NCBI RefSeq assembly: GCF_945956965.1
Contig: NZ_CAMFJS010000039.1
Coordinates: 1 to 32,762, forward strand
DNA from: an uncultured Roseateles sp.
GTDB lineage: Bacteria; Pseudomonadota; Gammaproteobacteria; Burkholderiales; Burkholderiaceae_C
DNA: 32,762 nt
Direction: 5' to 3'
A program made the position numbers and the translations under genes. This document shows positions 1-7,576 of the stretch, piece after piece (position 1 is the first letter of the stretch; every line of letters starts with the position of its first letter). Below the pieces are notes generated by a model, which saw nothing but the letters and a program-made list of their open reading frames with translations, did no database searches and had not been told where the DNA came from.

Positions 1-3
1 AAT

Positions 4-33
4 AAAAAACGGGCCGCTAGGGCCCGTTTTTGC
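4..33 (-). terminator. Rho-independent terminator after tRNA-Ser
   Basis: The arms aaaaacgggcc and ggcccgttttt flank a gcta loop, giving a perfect 11-bp stem bounded by A and T runs. Because the stem is flanked by A on one side and T on the other, it could work in both directions. It lies about 9 nt beyond the 3' end of the minus-strand tRNA-Ser and probably ends that transcript. Confidence 0.85.
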
Positions 34-41
34 TTACTTTC

Positions 42-131
42 TGGCGGAAGCTGTGAGATTCGAACTCACGGAGGGGATAAACCCTCGCCGGTTTTCAAGA
101 CCGGTGCCTTAAACCGCTCGGCCAAGCTTCC
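42..131 (-). tRNA. tRNA-Ser (anticodon TGA)
   Basis: Read on the minus strand the gene starts GGAAGCTTGGCCGAGCGG, has the anticodon loop CTTGAAA (anticodon TGA, decoding UCA), a long class II variable arm, a T-arm with GTTCGAATC, and ends AGCTTCC-G-CCA. The 7-bp acceptor stem GGAAGCT/AGCTTCC is perfect, the discriminator is G as expected for tRNA-Ser, and CCA is encoded. Length is 90 nt. A strong terminator follows. The 5' half is duplicated upstream (239-279). Confidence 0.97.
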
Positions 132-238
132 TGTAACTCTGATTAACAGTGCCAGCGACGTGTCGCCGGTTTTGCCTGCACTCACATCGCTGTCGCGATA
201 TGAGTTTCGGCGCAATCGCCGCTGATGCGTCGATTGAG

Positions 239-279
239 CAAGACCGGTGCCTTAAACCGCTCGGCCAAGCTTCCTGTAA
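239..279 (-). repeat. Exact 41-bp copy of the 5' half of tRNA-Ser plus leader
   Basis: Positions 239-279 are identical to 96-136. The block covers the tRNA from inside the anticodon (G35) back to its 5' end, plus 5 bp of leader (tgtaa). The 3' half of the tRNA is absent from this copy, so it cannot make a functional tRNA. The two copies are direct repeats 143 bp apart with 102 bp of non-homologous sequence between them. The break point in the anticodon loop is a typical crossover site of tRNA-targeting tyrosine integrases, but no integrase is in the window, so a simple partial tandem duplication is equally possible. Confidence 0.9.
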
Positions 280-289
280 TGGAGGCGGC

Positions 290-295
290 ATTGTA
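290..295 (-). promoter_or_regulatory. Candidate -10 box for the tRNA-Ser transcript
   Basis: TACAAT on the minus strand, about 11 bp upstream of the tRNA half-copy. The matching -35 is not convincing. If used, transcription would run through the half-copy before reaching the intact tRNA, so this could be the ancestral tRNA promoter. Confidence 0.35.
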
Positions 296-311
296 GCCGC
301 GAACCTGCGCT

Positions 312-1139
312 TCATTTGCCGGGTTTCTGGGCTTGTTCGCACTTCACTTGAATCAGCTCCCGCATTTGCCCGTTTTCGACGCGTGCGGCGCTGAGTTTGC
401 CGCCCCAGACGCAGCCGGTGTCCAGGGCCAGCAGGTCGGGTCGGGTGATTTGGCCCAGGGTGGACCAGTGTCCGAAGGCGATGGGCGTGCCGGCCGTGCG
501 GCGGCCGGGCGTATCGAACCAGGGGTAAAAGCCGGCAGGGGCTTCGCCGGCGCCATCCTTGGTTTTGAAATCGAGCCGGCCGGCCGCGTTGCAAAAGCGC
601 AGGCGGGTCAGGGCGTTGATGACGAAGCGCAGGCGGTCGGCGCCTTGCAGATCGTCGCGCCAGGTGTGAGGCTCATTGCCGTACATCTGGGCCAGGAAGT
701 CGTGCAGATCGGGGCCGCGCAGCAGGGCCTCGACTTCGCCGGCGAGTTGCAGCGTTTGGGCCAGATCCCATTGCGGCACCACCCCGGCGTGCACCATCAG
801 CCAGCCTTGCTCGAACAGGGCCATGTTTTGCTGGCGCAGCCATTGCAGCAGGGCTTCGCGCTCGGGCGCGTCAAGAATTTCCTGCACCGTGTCATTGCGG
901 TGCGAGGGGCGTATGCCTTGCGCCACGGCCAGCAAATGCAGGTCGTGGTTGCCCAGCAGGCTGCGGGCACTGTCGCCCAGGGCCATCAGGCGGCGCAGGG
1001 TGCGCAGGGACGTCGGGCCCCGGTTGACCAGGTCGCCCAGCAGGTAGATGCGGTCGCGGGAAGGGGAGAAACCGATTTTGGTCAGCAAGCGATCGAGGGC
1101 ATCGCAGCAGCCTTGCAGGTCGCCGATTAGGTAGTTCAT
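312..1139 (-). CDS. apaH: Symmetrical bis(5'-nucleosyl)-tetraphosphatase
   Basis: 275-residue metallophosphoesterase of the ApaH family, which hydrolyses Ap4A to two ADP in the cytosol and so limits alarmone dinucleotides. The metal-binding blocks appear in order: GDLQG (residues 6-10), GDLVNRGP, GNHD and later VHAG. The Gln in the first block and the Asn in the second, where general phosphoesterases have His and Asp, are from general knowledge common in ApaH proteins, so they do not argue against activity. Length matches the family. It begins at ATG 1139 and is transcribed away from the CNNM gene; no clear Shine-Dalgarno is seen. The stop lies close to the tRNA-Ser leader. Confidence 0.93.
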   Translation of the reverse strand: MNYLIGDLQGCCDALDRLLTKIGFSPSRDRIYLLGDLVNRGPTSLRTLRRLMALGDSARSLLGNHDLHLLAVAQGIRPSHRNDTVQEILDAPEREALLQWLRQQNMALFEQGWLMVHAGVVPQWDLAQTLQLAGEVEALLRGPDLHDFLAQMYGNEPHTWRDDLQGADRLRFVINALTRLRFCNAAGRLDFKTKDGAGEAPAGFYPWFDTPGRRTAGTPIAFGHWSTLGQITRPDLLALDTGCVWGGKLSAARVENGQMRELIQVKCEQAQKPGK

Positions 1140-1244
1140 TGCGGGATTGTGCTGTCAGAACTTTCAAATGCTTCTGCTACCCTACGCGGCTCTTGCACAG
1201 TCAGGCGCACGTTGGGAGGCAATTCCGGCTCAGCGGCGCACTCA

Positions 1245-2555
1245 ATGGATACCGCTTTTCTCATTTTTCTTTTGTGTTTGAACGCCTTTTTCGCCGCGTC
1301 GGAAATGGCCTTGTCTGCCAGCCGTAAAGCCCGGCTGCAGGTGTTGGTGGAAGCGGGGGAGTCCGGTGCACGCTCGGCCATGGCCTTGCATGACGACCCG
1401 ACCAAGTTTTTGTCCACGGTGCAGATTGGCATTACCTCGATTGGCGTGTTGAACGGCATTGTGGGCGATGCGGCGTTCTCGGCGCCGCTGGCGAAGTGGC
1501 TCTCGGCCACCTTCGGCTGGCATGACCGCGTGGTGGACATCACCGCCACGGCCATGGTGGTGGTGATCATCACCGTGGTGACGATTATTTTTGGTGAACT
1601 GGTGCCCAAGCGTCTGGGCCAGATTTACCCGGAAACAGTGGCGCGCAAGGTGGCGCCCATCATGGATTTCCTCTCCATGGCGGCGCGGCCCTTGGTCAAG
1701 GTGTTGAGCGTGTCAACGGAAGCGACCCTGGGCCTGATGGGTTTTGGTGGCCATGTTCCGCGCAGCGTGACGGAAGAAGAGATTGCCGCCAGCCTGGACG
1801 AGGGGCGTGAGGCCGGCGTGATTGAAGCGCATGAGCACCAGATGGTGCGCAATGTGTTCCGCCTGGATGAGCGCGAGATCGGCTCGATGATGATTCCACG
1901 GGCCGAGATCGCCTGGCTGGATGTCAGTGACACGCCGCAGCAGGTGCTGGAGGTGCTCAAGGGTCATGGCTATAGCCGCTATCCGGTGTGCCGCGGCAGC
2001 CTGGCGGAGGTCCAGGGCATTGTCTCGGCCCAGGTGCTGCTGCAGCGGGCCTTGAGCGGCCAGCCCTTGGCGCTGGCGGAAGATTTGGAAGCCGCGGTGT
2101 TTGTGCCGGAGACGCTCTCGGGCATGGAGTTGCTGGAGCAGTTCCGCGTCTCGGATGCGCCGCTGGTGTTTGTGGTGGATGAATATGGCGAAGTGCAGGG
2201 GGTGATCTCCGTGCGCGATGTGCTGGAAGCGATTGCGGGCGAATTCAATGCGCCCAGCGACGGAGATGCCTGGGCGGTGCAACGCGAGGATGGGAGCTGG
2301 CTGCTGGACGGCCTGATCCCGGTGCCTGAGCTGAAGGACCGCCTGGAGCTGAAGGAACTACCCGAGGAGGACCGTGGGCGCTACAACACCCTGGCCGGCA
2401 TGATCATGCTGCTGCTGGGACGTTTGCCGCGCACGGCCGATGTGGTGGAGTGGAACGCCTGGAGATTTGAGGTTGTGGACCTCGATGGCAAGCGTGTAGA
2501 CAAAGTGCTGGTCAGTCGACTGGCTGTTGATGATGATGGAGAAGTGAAGTCATGA
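1245..2555 (+). CDS. Hemolysin-family CNNM/CorC-type transmembrane protein
   Basis: 436-residue membrane protein with an N-terminal CNNM (DUF21) domain of several hydrophobic helices, opening LNAFFAASEMALSASRKARL, then the GELVPKRLGQ motif. Two CBS domains follow (roughly residues 200-330), with a C-terminal CorC/HlyC domain. The family is linked to Mg2+/Co2+ homeostasis or efflux; the old name hemolysin is misleading. The frame is open back to ATG 1149, but that start would leave only 9 bp to the divergent apaH start and add a polar N-terminus unlike the family, so ATG 1245 is preferred. Its stop overlaps the next start as ATGA. Confidence 0.85.
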   Translation: MDTAFLIFLLCLNAFFAASEMALSASRKARLQVLVEAGESGARSAMALHDDPTKFLSTVQIGITSIGVLNGIVGDAAFSAPLAKWLSATFGWHDRVVDITATAMVVVIITVVTIIFGELVPKRLGQIYPETVARKVAPIMDFLSMAARPLVKVLSVSTEATLGLMGFGGHVPRSVTEEEIAASLDEGREAGVIEAHEHQMVRNVFRLDEREIGSMMIPRAEIAWLDVSDTPQQVLEVLKGHGYSRYPVCRGSLAEVQGIVSAQVLLQRALSGQPLALAEDLEAAVFVPETLSGMELLEQFRVSDAPLVFVVDEYGEVQGVISVRDVLEAIAGEFNAPSDGDAWAVQREDGSWLLDGLIPVPELKDRLELKELPEEDRGRYNTLAGMIMLLLGRLPRTADVVEWNAWRFEVVDLDGKRVDKVLVSRLAVDDDGEVKS

Positions 2556-3298
2556 GTACGCCCCCCCTGTACGGCAATTTGGTGCCCCTGGACCGTGAGG
2601 CCCACAAGCACCTGCGCCTGAAGACCGAATTGCCCACGGTGGACCGTGTGGCGGGTTTGAATTCCCTGTTCCTGGCCGTGGTTGAGTTCGCCGAAGCCTG
2701 CAAGGAATTCCCCATCGTGTTCGTGCGTGTGGGCGAAGCCCCCACGGACGGTTCCAAGCAAGCCGTTGCCCCGCTGGCCGTGATGGGCCTGCGCGCTGGT
2801 AGCAATTTGTTCGTCAAGGACGGCAAGTGGACCGGCAACTATGTGCCCGCCTATCTGCGCCGTTACCCCTTCGCGATGGCGCGCCTGGAGCAGGACAGCG
2901 ACACCGTGGCGGTTTGCTACGACAGCGAATGGCCTGGCTTTTCGGTCACCGAAGGTCAGCCCCTGTTTGGCGCCGATGGCGAGCCGACCGAGTTCCTGAG
3001 CAATGCCCGCACCTTCCTCGAGAACTTCGAGCAAGAGTCCGAGCGCACCCGTCACGCCTGCCAGGCCCTGCAAGAGCTGGATCTGCTGCAAGACATGCGC
3101 TTCGAAGCCACGCTGGGCAACGGCGAGAAACTGGACGTGGACGGCTTCCTGGCCGTGGACGAAAAGAAGCTGGCCGAACTGCCTGACGCCAAGGTGGTGG
3201 AGTTGCATCGCAACGGTCTGCTGGCCCTGTTGGAAATGCACCGCATTTCGATGGGCAATATGAACCGTTTGGCTGTGCAACAAGCCAATCAGGCTTGA
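2552..3298 (+). CDS. SapC family protein
   Basis: 248-residue soluble-looking protein matching the SapC family (PF07277): an N-terminal YGNLVPLDRE segment, a central block with FPIVF, VPAYLRRYPF and YDSEWPGF, and a C-terminal part with VELHRNGLLALLEMH. There is no signal peptide. Biochemical function is unknown. In many proteobacteria SapC genes sit beside TonB receptors and tryptophan halogenases in sugar-uptake loci. Here it is instead coupled by a 4-nt ATGA overlap to the CNNM gene and lies about 10 kb from the TonB receptor. Confidence 0.85.
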   Translation: MSTPPLYGNLVPLDREAHKHLRLKTELPTVDRVAGLNSLFLAVVEFAEACKEFPIVFVRVGEAPTDGSKQAVAPLAVMGLRAGSNLFVKDGKWTGNYVPAYLRRYPFAMARLEQDSDTVAVCYDSEWPGFSVTEGQPLFGADGEPTEFLSNARTFLENFEQESERTRHACQALQELDLLQDMRFEATLGNGEKLDVDGFLAVDEKKLAELPDAKVVELHRNGLLALLEMHRISMGNMNRLAVQQANQA

Positions 3299-3370
3299 TG
3301 GCCTGAGGCCAAAGAGGCCTGTTGGGAGTGCGGAGAACTGGGCCGTTAGCGCCCATGGCTCCGTGCCCCA

Positions 3371-3393
3371 GGCAAACCCTCTGAGGGTTTGCC
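3371..3393. promoter_or_regulatory. 23-bp palindrome upstream of the lyase gene
   Basis: ggcaaaccct and agggtttgcc are perfect 10-bp arms around ctg. There is no T-run, so it is less likely a terminator for the SapC gene than an operator or mRNA hairpin about 60 bp before the lyase start. Confidence 0.4.
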
Positions 3394-3453
3394 GATATCA
3401 GCCAAACCCCGCCGCATGGCTAGGATGCTCGCGAAGATCCTCTGAGGTGCGGT

Positions 3454-5022
3454 ATGTCGGTGTTGGTGTTTGAGGGTTTTTTGTCCACGCCCGAAATGTT
3501 GGCGGTGTTGGATAAGTCGTCCATCGTGCAGGCCATGATGGACTTTGAGGCGGCGCTGGCCCGTGCCCAAGGGCGCGTGGGGGTGATTCCGCAGTCGGCC
3601 GCGCAGGCCATTGCCAGCCTTTGCCGGGTTGAGCTCTACGATATTCATGCCCTGATGGCCGCCAGCGCCCACGATGGCAGCTTGGCCATTCCGGTGGTGC
3701 GCCGCTTGGCCGAAACCGTGGCCTTGTTTGACCCGGACGCTGCTTCCTTTGTGCATTTGGGCAGCACCAGCCAGGATGTGATCGATACGGCGCAGGTCTT
3801 GTTGGCGCGCCGTGCGCTGCGCCTGATCGAAGACGATTTGCTGGAACTGGTGGGCGTGCTGCTGGATCTGGCCGATGCGCATCCGGCCCAACCCATTCTG
3901 GCGCGCACCTTGATGCAAGCGGCGCAGGTCAGCAGCTTGCGTTTTCGCATCGCGAGCTGGGCCTTGCCCTTGCTGCGTTGCGCGCAAGGCTTGCGGCATG
4001 CGGCCGACGGTGCCTTGCAACTGCAGTTTGGCGGCGCGGTGGGGACCTTGTCGGCGCTGGGCGAGCAAGCCGAGGCAGTCAGCCAGGCCTTGGGTGCCGA
4101 GCTGAAGCTGCCGGTGCCGGAGATGTCCTGGCATTCGCAGCGCGACCGCTGGGTGCGCTTGTGCGCCGAGTTAGGCATTCTTTGTGGTTCGCTGGGCAAA
4201 TTGGCGCGCGATGTGTCGCTGCTCTCGCAGTCCGAAATCGGCGAGATGGCCGAGCCGGAGGACCTGCCGCCCTTGAGCCCGCCTTCGGATGGGCTGGCTT
4301 GCCACGATCCGGCCAGTGCCGTGCCCGCTGCGCCTCCACCGTCTTGGCTCAAGCCAAGCGCCAAGTCGGCCAAGGTGGGCGCAGTGGATGCTGCGCATAT
4401 GGGTTTGCCTGCGGGCTTGCCCCTGTCTGTTCGCAAGCGCAGCCATTCGCGGGCCATGCCGCATAAGCGCAATCCGGTGTCTTGCATGCTGGCGCTGGCG
4501 GCGGCGCAGCGGGCGCCGCAGCGTGTGGCGGCTTTGCTGAGCAGCATGCTGCAGGAGTTCGAGCGCGGCCTGGGCGGCTGGCAGGCGGAACTGGCTGAAT
4601 CGGTGAGCCTGCTGATGCACAGCCATGGCTCGGTGCGGGCGATGCTGACGGCCATGGCCGGCATCACCCTCTATCCCGCGCGCATGGCGGCCAATATCGA
4701 AGCGCAGCGGGAGTTGGTGTATTCCGAGGCCTTGACGCAATGCCTGGCCGGCGTATTGGGGCGGCTTGAGGCCCAGTCCCTAGTGGGACAGTTATGCGAT
4801 GAGGTCTTGGCGGCGCAAGAGGGCGCTCACGGCGGGCTGCGCGCCTTGGCTGAGCAGCTTTGTGCGCGTGACGCCCGTTTGCGGGCCGGCATTGAGCCGG
4901 CCGCGCTGGCGGCGGTTTTTGACCCGATGAAGGTGGCGCAGCATGCCGATCAGCGGGTCAGCAAGGCCCTGGCGCAAGCACGTGTGGACTTGTCTGCCTT
5001 GCTGGACCGCCCGCAGTGGTGA
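3454..5022 (+). CDS. Fumarase/aspartase-superfamily lyase, PcaB-like, with an insertion
   Basis: 522 residues, related to 3-carboxy-cis,cis-muconate cycloisomerase (PcaB) and adenylosuccinate lyase. Visible blocks are HLGSTSQDVIDTAQ (the substrate-binding TS-D region), LLSQSEIGEMAEP, and the signature SRAMPHKRNP (residues 332-341) with Ser332, Lys338 and Asn340 kept. Family members are about 350-460 residues. The excess is a roughly 60-residue Pro/Ala/Ser-rich segment (about 268-328) placed directly before the signature, where a Gly-Gly-Ser loop is usual; the usual Gly is His331 and the second Ser is Arg333. No other protocatechuate-pathway genes are nearby, so the true substrate is uncertain. 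Start is ATG 3454. Confidence 0.75.
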   Translation: MSVLVFEGFLSTPEMLAVLDKSSIVQAMMDFEAALARAQGRVGVIPQSAAQAIASLCRVELYDIHALMAASAHDGSLAIPVVRRLAETVALFDPDAASFVHLGSTSQDVIDTAQVLLARRALRLIEDDLLELVGVLLDLADAHPAQPILARTLMQAAQVSSLRFRIASWALPLLRCAQGLRHAADGALQLQFGGAVGTLSALGEQAEAVSQALGAELKLPVPEMSWHSQRDRWVRLCAELGILCGSLGKLARDVSLLSQSEIGEMAEPEDLPPLSPPSDGLACHDPASAVPAAPPPSWLKPSAKSAKVGAVDAAHMGLPAGLPLSVRKRSHSRAMPHKRNPVSCMLALAAAQRAPQRVAALLSSMLQEFERGLGGWQAELAESVSLLMHSHGSVRAMLTAMAGITLYPARMAANIEAQRELVYSEALTQCLAGVLGRLEAQSLVGQLCDEVLAAQEGAHGGLRALAEQLCARDARLRAGIEPAALAAVFDPMKVAQHADQRVSKALAQARVDLSALLDRPQW

Positions 5023-5126
5023 AGGGCGCCGGCGCCCCGCGCTGTTGGGTCGCCGCGACCTGTAAGGATGGAAGCAGGGTTTCGCGTGCACACTCTTTGC
5101 TATCCCCCTAGCGATTGGTGTCCACC

Positions 5127-6422
5127 ATGTCAGTCCAAGATCTATACAAGCAAAAACTGCGCAGTGCTGCGGACGCGCTGACCCTGCTGCGCAATGACGA
5201 TTTCATCATCGTGCCCACCGGCGTGGGTGAGCCGCCGGCCCTGTTGAACGCGCTGTCGGAACAGCGGCGCAGCTTCCGAGGCATCAAGATCGGCCAGATT
5301 CTGCCGGTGCGCAAGTTCGCCTACTTTGACCCCGAGACCGTGGACCATGTGCGCCATGTGGCCTTCTTCTACGGCGGTGCCTCACGCCAGGGCGGCAAGG
5401 AAGGCTGGATCGACTTCATCCCCAGCTATTTCTCCGAAATGCCGGCCTTGATCGAACGGGGCCTGATCCCCGCCGATGTGGTGTTTGCGATGGCTTCGCC
5501 GATGGACAGCCACGGCTATTTCTCCCTCAGCCTGGGGGCTGACTACACCATGGCCGCAGTGGCCAAGGCGCGCGCCGTGGTGCTGGAAGTGAATCCCAAC
5601 GTGCCATTTGCTTTCGGCAACTGCCATGTGCATATCTCGCAGGTCAGTGCTCTGGTGGAAAGCTCAGATCCGCTGCAAGAAGTGGGGCTGCCCAAGATCG
5701 GCCCGGTGCAGCAGGCCATCGGCAAATATGTGGCCGATATGATCGACGACGGCTCGACCCTGCAAATCGGCTACGGCGGTATTCCGGACGCGGTGGTGAT
5801 GCAGCTGACGGCCAAGCGCGACCTGGGCATCCACACCGAGATGATCGGCGACGGCATCCTGACCTTGATCGAAAGTGGTGCCGTCACCAACCGGCGCAAG
5901 AACTATCTGCCCGGCAAGATGGTGGCGACCTTTGCGCTCGGCTCGCAAAAGCTCTACCGCTTTCTGGATCGCAACCCGGGCCTGGAAATGCACCCGGTGG
6001 ACTTCACCAATGACCCCTATCTGGCCGGCAAGAACGACAAGCTGGTCGCCATCAACGCGACGCTGCAAATCGACCTGCTGGGCCAGTGCGGCTCGGAAAG
6101 CTTGGGGCCGACGCCTTACTCCGGCACCGGCGGACAGAGCGACTTTGTGCGGGCCGCCAATCGCTCGCTCGGTGGCAAGGCCTTCATCGTCGTGCCTTCC
6201 ACCGCCAAGGACGACAGCATCAGCCGCATCGTGCCCACGCTGACGCCGGGCACCCATGTCAGCACCAGCAAGAACGACATCAACTACGTCGTCAGCGAGT
6301 ACGGCGTGGCGCAGCTGCGCGGCAAGTCGGCCAAGCAGCGGGCGCAGGAAATGATCGCTATCGCGCACCCCAGCTTCCGCGCGGAGCTGACCGAACAGGC
6401 CAAGAAGCTCAAGCTGCTTTGA
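5127..6422 (+). CDS. Acetyl-CoA hydrolase/CoA-transferase family protein
   Basis: 431-residue protein of the acetyl-CoA hydrolase / 4-hydroxybutyrate CoA-transferase family, which moves CoA between acyl donors and carboxylates, or to water. The N-terminal half binds the CoA donor. The C-terminal half has GYGGIPDAVV followed by HTEMIGDGILTLIESGAVTN; the Glu in TEMIGDG sits where family members carry the catalytic glutamate that forms the CoA thioester. The frame is open from TTG 5115, but ATG 5127 (MSVQDLYKQ) is the natural start. It follows the lyase by 104 bp; a GGGCGCC palindrome lies between them. The acyl substrate cannot be read from sequence. Confidence 0.85.
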   Translation: MSVQDLYKQKLRSAADALTLLRNDDFIIVPTGVGEPPALLNALSEQRRSFRGIKIGQILPVRKFAYFDPETVDHVRHVAFFYGGASRQGGKEGWIDFIPSYFSEMPALIERGLIPADVVFAMASPMDSHGYFSLSLGADYTMAAVAKARAVVLEVNPNVPFAFGNCHVHISQVSALVESSDPLQEVGLPKIGPVQQAIGKYVADMIDDGSTLQIGYGGIPDAVVMQLTAKRDLGIHTEMIGDGILTLIESGAVTNRRKNYLPGKMVATFALGSQKLYRFLDRNPGLEMHPVDFTNDPYLAGKNDKLVAINATLQIDLLGQCGSESLGPTPYSGTGGQSDFVRAANRSLGGKAFIVVPSTAKDDSISRIVPTLTPGTHVSTSKNDINYVVSEYGVAQLRGKSAKQRAQEMIAIAHPSFRAELTEQAKKLKLL

Positions 6423-6841
6423 TCGGCTGATCGATCCAGACCGGGCCTGGAAGGGCCTCGGTCGCGCGGAAAAGTCAGCAAGCCCAAACTATGAAATGCC
6501 TTGGCGCTTGTTGGCACCATGGCGAATGGCCGGCGCAGGAGCGCGCCGGCACACTTTTCGAAAATTCAAGCCAATGTTGCCAAAGTTCCCCATTTTGTTG
6601 TCAACAGCGGCGTTCTTGAATTTGAGGCCCTCATTCGCTCCGTAGTTCTTCTGCTTTTTGCGCCAGATTGCGCCTTCTGATCTCGATTGGCCCTTATCAC
6701 TGGGGCAAATGGTGTCAACTGCAATCTAGGGGCTTCTTGTGTAACTTCTCGTATTTCTGGTCAGGAATTCACACATTGGTCGATAGACTGGCGCCCGTAG
6801 CTTCCGCCCCCGGGGTCCGGTGATTGACAAGTGAGTACCTG
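6423..6841. other. 419-bp intergenic region
   Basis: No credible gene. It holds a terminator-like hairpin near 6529, a 9-bp inverted repeat pair (aaattcaag at 6562-6570 and cttgaattt at 6615-6623) and a small tgttgtcaaca palindrome at 6596-6606. It is less GC-rich than the flanking genes and probably carries the promoter of the FeeM-like gene; I cannot place a convincing -35/-10. Confidence 0.6.
6529..6557 (+). terminator. Candidate terminator after acetyl-CoA hydrolase gene
   Basis: gccggcgc (6529-6536) pairs with gcgccggc (6543-6550) around a 6-nt loop and is followed by acactttt. It lies about 105 bp past the stop codon. Confidence 0.55.
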
Positions 6842-7513
6842 ATGATCAATTTCCAAGAGTTATCTGAGCTGCGATACCAGGCGCCCGGTCTGACCATTCA
6901 GACCGTTGAACAGGCGTTTTGGGGCCATGCACGTGGGCTGGTGGCGCGCCGCTACGCGGACCGCGGCTATCTGTGCAAGGACTTGAGCACCGCGCCGGAT
7001 GGGGCGGAAATCATCTGCTCGGCGTTTTCCGGCGCCACCACGGTGGGCACCATCGCCGTTCGCTTTGATACCGAGCATGGCCTGCGTGCGGAAGACTTGT
7101 TCGGTGCGGAGTTGCAGGCGCTGCGGGCACAAGGCCTGCGCTTGTGCGAATTCGGCCGCCTGGCGCTCGACCAGGATGTGGCGGAAAGCAAGGAGCTGCT
7201 GGCCCATCTGTTTCACCTTGCCTTCATGCACGCCTACCGCTTGGCGGCCTGCAACACCTTGGTGATTGAGGTGAACCCACGGCATGTGCCCTTTTATCGC
7301 CGCATGCTGGGCTTCAAGGTCCAGGGCGAGGCGCGCCACAACACGCGGGTCAATGCGCCGGCGGTGCTGATGGTCTTGGATCTTGTCTGGGCGGGTGAGC
7401 AGGTGAGCAGCTACGGCGGCTGCCCGGCCAGTGCCAGCGTGACGCGCACCCTGTACCCGTTCTTCTATGGTGTTGAGGAAGAATCCGCCATTCTGGCCAA
7501 GCTGCGTCAGTAA
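6842..7513 (+). CDS. FeeM-like N-acyl amino acid synthase (GNAT fold)
   Basis: About 223 residues. The central blocks CEFGRLALDQ, LLAHLFHLAFMHAYRLA, LVIEVNPRHVPFYRRMLGF and VNAPAVLMVLDL match the N-acyl amino acid synthase FeeM / autoinducer-synthase-like GNAT group, which joins an acyl chain (often from acyl-ACP) to an amino acid. FeeM-type relatives often accompany PEP-CTERM/exosortase genes, but none are seen here. It sits alone between long spacers. ATG 6842 is chosen; the frame opens at TTG 6824. The acyl donor and amino acid are not predictable. Confidence 0.75.
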   Translation: MINFQELSELRYQAPGLTIQTVEQAFWGHARGLVARRYADRGYLCKDLSTAPDGAEIICSAFSGATTVGTIAVRFDTEHGLRAEDLFGAELQALRAQGLRLCEFGRLALDQDVAESKELLAHLFHLAFMHAYRLAACNTLVIEVNPRHVPFYRRMLGFKVQGEARHNTRVNAPAVLMVLDLVWAGEQVSSYGGCPASASVTRTLYPFFYGVEEESAILAKLRQ

Positions 7514-7576
7514 GCCGCCCTTGATGCTTTTCTGCGCGCAAGCCTGAGCCAGCGCCGCAGCGCTTCATTCATTTAT

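Noticed and set aside
5025-5038. gggcgcc-ggcgccc palindrome after the lyase gene
   Set aside because: No loop and no T-run; in GC-rich DNA such a short palindrome is weak evidence for a terminator or operator.
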